This document shows, in pieces, positions 58,001 through 64,000 of a stretch of DNA of 64,000 bases. The stretch lies in the NCBI GenBank assembly GCA_050084515.1, contig CM114274.1, positions 41,788,001-41,852,000 on the forward strand. The letters run 5' to 3'. The notes under the pieces are model-generated. The model was not told where the DNA came from. It worked only from the letters and a program-made list of their open reading frames with translations, and made no database searches. This DNA comes from Blasia pusilla. Its lineage: Eukaryota; Marchantiophyta; Marchantiopsida; Blasiales. Within the stretch, counting starts at the first letter, position 1. Each line of letters begins with the position of its first letter. The position numbers were made by a program, and so were the translations under genes.

Positions 58001-58152
58001 TTCTTCCGCCTTAATGGAGACTTCCCCTTGGCTACTCGAATCTGCTCTAAACCTTCAGGGGAAGATTGTTGAGGTGTTGCATCATAGTCTTTATCGGACT
58101 CACTATTACTACTGAACCCTTTCTCTTCATCATTTGATGAGTCCTCCGACAT
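55078..58152 (-). pseudogene. TNPA-like gene of a CACTA transposon (multi-exon)
   Basis: Minus-strand exon-like pieces: 58152-57940 (acidic, ending in basic RRKKNRGKAD), about 57873-57480 (Pro-rich), 57282-56719 (WESLKSYWLSPEGQNKSKRM, similar to the plant transposase_24 / En-Spm TNPA-type domain), 56171-55872 (helical, MTERIQVVENDLDGLKSSM), 55859-55629 (charged) and 55434-55078. TNPA-type proteins bind subterminal repeats and assist excision. It lies downstream of the TNP2-like gene on the same strand, the usual En/Spm order. Exon limits are approximate, and integrity is doubtful. Confidence 0.6.
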
Positions 58153-58819
58153 AATTGTTTCCTGTGCAACACTTCAACTATTACATACCTTTGGAGATGA
58201 TGAACAAACACCCTCGCTGGTTCTTGCTCTCTTTTGAAGAGCAGGATGGTTAAGAGGTGGAAGAACTCTCCTTCAAACCAAATTCATAGCCAATCCATCT
58301 AATGTTAGTAAGATTATAGTCACAAAGGATGAAATTGAAACCATTATAAAGTAAGTCCAGCAAAGTGCAAGTTCAAAGAGCACTTCTTACCGAAACTCCT
58401 GCCCAAGTTTCCTTGTCGCCTCTCTCACAAAAGCCACACGCTCCTCACGTAGTTGATGGTATTTACTGTAAGGACTCTCCTCTACAATGCGGGTCTTGTC
58501 ATCAGTCTGAGAGTCTTTGCCCACCTCCGATGGCATGATCATTCAAACGCTATTGAAATTGGACCCGATGTGAAACTACAAATAAGGTCCAATTGTAAGT
58601 ACTTCTCTAGGAATTTTTTTCTCAAAAAAGATATTTGTCATCAAGTTGGGTAAAGTAGCTAAAACAGATAGATCCAAAATCCAAAAAAAATAATTTAGAG
58701 AACCTAATTTCACAATTCCAAGGCATACTATTATCATTGAAAATCCTCCTCACTTAAAACCTTACAAGGTAAAGTTGTTGCCCTACTTGTATAGAATAAC
58801 ACCAACATTGATGAATTGA

Positions 58820-59643
58820 CTATTCATCTTGACTGTCTGAGCTACTATTTTTGTCCTTCTCATCCTCAGATATAGGAGCCTCATACAGTCCTTCATCTCC
58901 ATCCTCTATATTGGTGGTAGTGTAGTCCATATTCGCTAGTGCTATTTCTGCATCTGATAGTTGTATTGCCCCAACCAGGGTTACGTCAGAAACTTCACTC
59001 TCTAGTTGTGTATGAGCATCAAACCCTCTAGGTTGCAAGCTATCATTTCTTGATAAGTCTACACTCTCCCCCACTACCCTTCTTGATCGTGCTTGTTTCT
59101 GCATAACAACTTTCCATCATGGCCTATCTTCTACATCTCCATAAAATACTTGCTTTACTTGGTTAGGAAAAACAAAAGGATCAGAATTTAAGGGCAAGAA
59201 TTGTCTAAAGTTGGCTAGTAGGAAACCATTCTCATCATAAAGCATGTTGGGTTCTTGGGAGCCCCATGTAGATTGAACCCATTTTCCCCTCATCAAGATA
59301 ATGGGTTGCTCTAACCGGCCATAATCCATAACTAAAATATCATACAAGAGGCCAACATAAGGCATGTGATGGTTTGCGAGGACTTCCTCCGACGGATGAG
59401 ATTCAAAGATTGATGCAATCCCCAAATCAAACATTGTGTAATCACTTCCATCATCTACACTAAAATGGTTTCCATAAGCTTCATCTTTTTGTATGACAAG
59501 TAAAACCAAGAAGGTGGGACCGACAAGTTTACAACCATATGATCAATGGCATGGCCAGAAGCTATCCATTCTATAATCTTTGGACGGATCCACTGAGAGA
59601 ATGTGGAATCCCCATTGCCCTCCTCTCTGAACTTTCTGCACAA
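58820..59643 (-). pseudogene. CACTA transposase C-terminal part (DUF4216-like)
   Basis: The minus strand carries YVGLLYDILVMDYGRLEQPIILMRGKWV and NFRQFLPLNSDPFVFPNQVKQVFY, the typical DUF4216 core that follows TNP2 in plant CACTA proteins. An acidic tail follows at 59104-58820 (ENMDYTTTN-type, ending in DSSSDSQDE-like residues). A frame change lies between 59455 and 59643. Confidence 0.72.
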
Positions 59644-59790
59644 TAACCAACGATGACAAACTTTTAAAAACCAACACCCTCCATTAACTACAAAAGGTAG
59701 TTATTTCTTGCCTAGACAAATAATCTGATTCAATAGAAATAGAGAGGCTAGAAGAAAACTAGATGGAAAGAGTTTACATAACACTAGTAC

Positions 59791-60691
59791 CTACTCCAAC
59801 CATATTGTGAAACATTCACTATTGTGGAGCATATATGCATGTGCCACTTCAAGAATTTCAGAGCTCATTTGATGCTTGGTCCCGACACCTTCTAACACTT
59901 TGCCAATAACTCCTTTGTCCTCGCTCGCATCCCAAACTCTTGTTCGTATGACATCATAGTTTTGCATGTACTCGGTGATGAAACCAAGAGCTTCATCAAG
60001 TAGATATCCTTCGGCCATACAACCTTCTGGTCTAGCATGTGATCTGACATAATTCTTCAATACACCCAAATATCTCTCCACAGGGTACATCCACCGACAT
60101 GGAACAGGGCCACAAATATCAAACTCTTCAACCAAATGGACAAGGAGATGAGTCATCACATCAAAGAAGGAAGTGGGAAAGTGTATCTCCATAAGGCAAA
60201 GCGTGGTAGAAACGTCTTCTTTTAAGGATTCAAAATCCTCAGGGTTGTATGTCTTAACACAAAGGTGTCGGAAAATTTTGGACATGAGTATGATAGTCAT
60301 CATGACTGGGCTTTTCAGGAGTCCCTCCAAAAAGAATGGTAAGAGTTGTTGCATAAAAATATGATGGTCATGGGACTAAGTGCACCCACATTCTTTCGTA
60401 GCAGATGTTTCTGTAAAGCACCAGCATAGCCGCTAGGAACTTTAGACTTTGTACCCTAGCATCAAATATCTTTACCTCCTTAGGGGTAAGCACGTAATCT
60501 GCCTTTGGTTTTAACTTGAAGGATGCTCTACTAGGATGCGCTTGAAGCCACAAGTGACATCTAATTTCCCTAACCTCCATGTCTTGCCTAACTTGAACCG
60601 AGTCCTTGTTTTTCATGCCAAACAAGGTTTTCAACATATTGTACGCAACATTTTTTTCACAATGCATAATGTCAAGGGTATGACGGATCAA
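59791..60691 (-). pseudogene. CACTA transposase DUF4218-like part
   Basis: The frame 60691-60368 starts IRHTLDIMHCEKNVAYNMLKTLFG, the conserved end of the TNP2 core. After a one-base shift near 60360 the frame 60354-59791 gives QLLPFFLEGLL, LCLMEIHFPTSFFDVMTHLLVHLVEE and GPVPCRWMYPVERYLGVLKNYV, a classic DUF4218. This domain follows the catalytic core in plant CACTA transposases. Confidence 0.85.
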
Positions 60692-60699
60692 TAAATCCT

Positions 60700-61990
60700 A
60701 AAAAATTATCAAGAAGAAATAATGTGAATTTTGGGTTCATCCATGCACTCAACAAAGAAACCAGTAGGTGATCAAACCAACACAATTACCACAAGAAATG
60801 GAAAGCCGGACAAGTATGAAAAAATGCAAACATCTTCAATAGGTTTCACTCACCTTCCAATGAGGCAGTTCGAATAGAATGCTCTTTCTTTGGATCCCAT
60901 ACACTTTTTAGGGATCAACTAGAACCTGCTCATCCCTCTTGTGCCTAGGTCTTAGCGTTTCATCAAATATCTTCTTCATTTCGGCCCATCTTAAGATGTC
61001 ATGATTGGTCACGCACTTGGGCGTTCTTTTCAATCTGTCGATTGAAAATATGCGTAAATTGGATCTTCCTATAAGGATGATTCCTATCTTTATATCGTCG
61101 ATGGCCTTGAAATGTTGGCTTATGCAAAGTTTTAGAATAATATGAATCTACTTGTGGTCCACATACCACGCAAGCCAGTTTTCCCTTGGTACATTGGCTA
61201 GAGACCACACCTAGCCGAGGATAGTCACTAATAGTCCATATGATCATGGCTCTAAGAAAGAACTTATCTTGGCCTTCAGGAAGAGAACTATCATATGCAA
61301 CAACTCCTTTCCAAAGTAGTTGTAACTCGTTTACAAGTGGAGCTAAATACACATCTAAGTTATGAGAAGACATTGACTCCTTACCAGGAATGATCAAAGC
61401 CAATTGGAGAAAGAATTTCTTTGTACACAACCATGGTGGAAGATTGTAGTTCACCAAAACAACAGGCCAAGTTCACCAAACTGAACTCTTGTCCCTAAAA
61501 GGATTTACTCCATCTAAAGCGAGCCCTAATCGGCAATTATGAGGCTCGTTCATGAACTCTAGCCAACGCTCATCTATATCTTTCCACTGTCGACAATCTC
61601 TAGCATGACGCACCTTACCATCGCTACTTTTGTTTTCTGATGTCCATTTCATTAGTTCAGCTATGGTCTTACATCTATACATATGTTTTAGCCACGGGAT
61701 AATTGGAAAGTGTCTGAGAACCTTTACAACAATCTTTATTTTCCCTTGCACTTTATATCAAGGGGAGTTGCACTTTGAGCAATTCAACAAGTCTTTATGC
61801 TCTCCATTGAAGAGCATACAACCATTGGGACAACAATGAATTTGAATATAATTCAAACCCAACTTATTGATCAATGTTTTGGCATCATAGTGGTTTCTTG
61901 GAACCACATTCTCATTGGGCATGACTTGCAGTGCCAGGAATTTTAGGATCCAATCCATAGCAATATTTCAGACATTGTGAGTACCACATA
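60700..61990 (-). pseudogene. CACTA TNP2-like transposase core (transposase_21)
   Basis: In order: NENVVPRNHYDAKTLINKLGL, IHCCPNGCMLFNGEHKDLLNC (zinc-binding Cys), KVLRHFPIIPWLKHMYR, KVRHARDCRQWKDIDERW, RLGLALDGVNPF, then TWPVVLVNYNLPPWLC, IPGKESMSSHNLDVYLAPLVNEL and KGKLACVVCG. This is the full landmark set of TNP2. In-frame TGA codons occur after CNSP, after DKSSVW and before NIAMDW, so it cannot make one protein. It would cut and paste CACTA ends. Confidence 0.88.
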
Positions 61991-62039
61991 TGTTTAAGAA
62001 TAACATGGTGAATGCAAGTTTGCTAGTTTTAGAACCCGT

Positions 62040-62516
62040 AAATAAGGGTTGACAAGCATCCCTTAACACCTAAGACTGTGTAGCCCATTCGTCCTCACCA
62101 CTTCCCCTTTCAAATTCGTCTACCCCCATCTCAAATGGCACTTGATCCTCATCTTCGATTCTAGCATCTAGTTGTATCTCTGTTGGCAAATCTTGGACTT
62201 GTCCCATGTCATAGGTATGGAAAGCCTCATTGATCATCCGATGGATACCTAACGTTTTGTCAATTTCCAACGGTGGATCACTACATGACTGATTTAAATC
62301 AGTTATAACATCACTATGATCTAGAGTAATGTGATTATCACCATGGTGGCCTTCATTTGATTTCCACTCCTCATCTGATGAATCATAATCATCAGGATTT
62401 ACCCAAATTTGTTTGGGAGGAAATCTCTTATTTTGAATGAGGTGCTTTTCTACAATGTGTACTAATCTCAATTTTATCCCTTTGCATTCACTACACGGGC
62501 ACTTTAGTTTCTTCAA
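62040..62516 (-). pseudogene. CACTA transposase N-terminal domain (Transpos_assoc-like)
   Basis: Starts MKKLKCPCSECKGIKLRLVH and continues VEKHLIQNKRF with WVNPDD, the Cys/His-rich N-terminal domain found before TNP2 in plant CACTA proteins. An acidic linker follows (DYDSSDEEW). The frame ends at TAG after EWATQS, but matching sequence (LRDACQPLFTGSKTSKL) continues in frame. A TGA follows before the core. Confidence 0.8.
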
Positions 62517-62519
62517 CCC

Positions 62520-62985
62520 AAGAACTCTTGCTGCTTCTTTCTCTCTAAGCTAGATCCTTTCGTCATGGGAAGCGATCCTCCCAACATCACTTAGACTTGG
62601 CCTAGCTCTTTTAAATTGCCCTGTTCTCTACATTCTAATAGACCAAACGATATGTGTGAAAATGGGCTACATAAGATAGAACTGTCCTTCATTCACTTCT
62701 ATTAATTATGTGTTCTAACGGGTGATAGGAGTTTACGTCACATCCATGTTCTATCAATAGTCTAAGAAGATATCAACCAAAGTAACTTATTAAGATGGAG
62801 GTTTTTCTTCTCTTTAGGTACTTATTGGTCAAATCACAAATTATAGAAAAGTACTGATTCTCCTCGCCTCCCCCATTCAAAGATTGTTGCTATCACCTGC
62901 ATTATGGATCCAAAAACCATCTTATAAGTAGAATGTGGAACATCATTTATAATATAGGTTGATCAGGTTGAGAGGATCGCTTGAA
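62520..62985. other. Spacer upstream of the CACTA transposase
   Basis: No gene recognised. The 5' end of the transposon should lie here or beyond, but I found no convincing CACTA terminal repeat. Confidence 0.35.
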
Positions 62986-62989
62986 GAGA

Positions 62990-63300
62990 AGGGCCCTATG
63001 CTCCTACCTCATACGTCATGGAAATCTTCACCATACCATCTACTTTACCTGATTGGGATCCCCAATAGACTTTACTTACCACTGCTACAGCTTTGGGCAA
63101 TGAATCAAGGCTACTGAATATGTTGAACAATTATGGTGCTACCAGTTTAGCAATATCAATATATGCTCTTGCTCTGTGTGTCGTGAATTTTATGCAAGAG
63201 AGCAAGTAATGACTAGAGGTTTCGTCCCCATCGTCAAACAAGGCGCAAGAGTTTAGTTGTGTTCCCATCCTGCTTTTCTTATGGTTCAAGGGGATTCCTC
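62990..63300 (-). pseudogene. Gene fragment shared with the CACTA cargo at 39.9-40.3 kb
   Basis: The minus strand reads DDGDETSSHYLLSCIKF, RARAYIDIAKLVAPELFN, FNSLDSLPKA and VYWGSQSGKVDGMV, collinear with 39940-40310 on plus. Here the reading is continuous from DDGDETSS through KLVAP, so this copy is nearer the original. The family is not recognised. Confidence 0.5.
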
Positions 63301-63340
63301 CCCCTTCTGAATGCACGGGGAGAGGGAGAGAGAGAGAGGG

Positions 63341-63517
<177 letters not shown>

Positions 63518-63599
63518 CGGGATGGATGGACATCAAAAGCTAGCCATCTCCAATTTAGGGAGTGGTATTCTCTACGAAGTGGTCTGATGGGGCGAACTT

Positions 63600-64000
63600 T
63601 TAGGTTTAAATGTCTAAGATCGTCATAGAAATTGGAGCCCTCCCCAATGACCGTGATGATCTATCGTATGCAATGGGCCCTGTTCTTTGGGAGTTTACCA
63701 AGAGAATAGTTGGGTTAATAGGATAACCAGAACGGATTTACAGTTGCATTAAAACCCACTCATGACAATCAAATTGTTCAAAAACATCAACCTTCAAATT
63801 TTCACTAGGAGAAGAGGATTGGAATACAGTAACGATGGGGATGAGAATGGAGACGGCCTCAATTGTTGCTTTGACACTTGCTTGACAAACTGGAAAATGC
63901 TACTGAACTAGTGACAATGTTCGTGCAGATAGTGGCGTTTGCTGTTTTAGCGGACCAGGCCTCTGCCTTGGCAACAAAAGAAGCGTTGAATCTAAGTAAG
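63600..64000 (+). other. Possible exon pieces at the window edge
   Basis: A short plus frame at 63616-63730 reads EIGALPNDRDDLSYAMGPVLWEF. Another at 63919-64000 follows an acceptor-like GTGCAG (IVAFAVLADQASALATKEAL). Both have protein-like composition but no family is recognised, and the window ends before they can be tested. Confidence 0.25.

Overview
The window is nuclear DNA from a plant. It holds degenerate Ty3/gypsy LTR-type retrotransposons, CACTA (En/Spm) DNA transposons with plant-type TNP2 proteins, spliced gene fragments, long dinucleotide microsatellites and AT-rich spacers. There is no bacterial-style gene packing. The species cannot be named. A DNMT3-like (not DRM-like) methyltransferase domain leans towards a streptophyte outside the flowering plants, but that is inference. 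No intact host gene is convincingly visible; almost every coding stretch is transposon-derived and broken by stops or frameshifts.

The main content is a family of unusual gypsy elements, here named E0 to E3. Their domain order is Gag (with CCHC knuckle) - aspartic protease - DNMT3-like cytosine-5 DNA methyltransferase - reverse transcriptase - RNase H - DDE integrase - C-terminal PHD finger. The methyltransferase sits between protease and RT. The PHD finger takes the position that a chromodomain has in chromoviruses. The element ends are also unusual: nested insertions show that E1 and E3 start with a block A and end with a block B, and carry B-A-B at the 3' end but only A at the 5' end (A1 ... 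B1-A2-B2). This is the split direct repeat arrangement of PAT-like DIRS elements, yet these elements encode a DDE integrase and make 4-5 bp target duplications.

Layout. 1-1813 and 11315-13735: E0 (minus strand), split by E1 (1814-11314, plus strand, complete from end to end). 13735-17247: E5, an unrelated minus-strand LTR element with a 26-bp minisatellite in its LTRs. 17248-23550: unexplained single-copy or AT-rich DNA, including an inverted pair of an unrecognised coding module. 23553-24580 and 46892-50150: E2 (minus strand, internally deleted), split by E3 (24581-46891, plus strand). E3 itself carries a 1.4-kb solo-LTR-like insertion (30441-31878) and a 10.4-kb non-autonomous CACTA element (32088-42513, TTG duplication) that has captured host gene fragments. 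50151-54400: AT-rich DNA with one more A-B LTR remnant. 54400-62520: a decayed autonomous-type CACTA transposon with TNPA-like and TNP2-like genes, both on the minus strand. 62520-64000: a gene fragment shared with the CACTA cargo, a (GA)n tract and possible exon pieces.

How the parts would have worked together: the gypsy family carries both a DNA methylation enzyme and a putative histone-tail reader, which suggests an element that could choose or modify the chromatin it lands in. All copies here look dead. Many of their in-frame stops fall where a sister copy has Gln or Trp, as expected from deamination of methylated cytosine.
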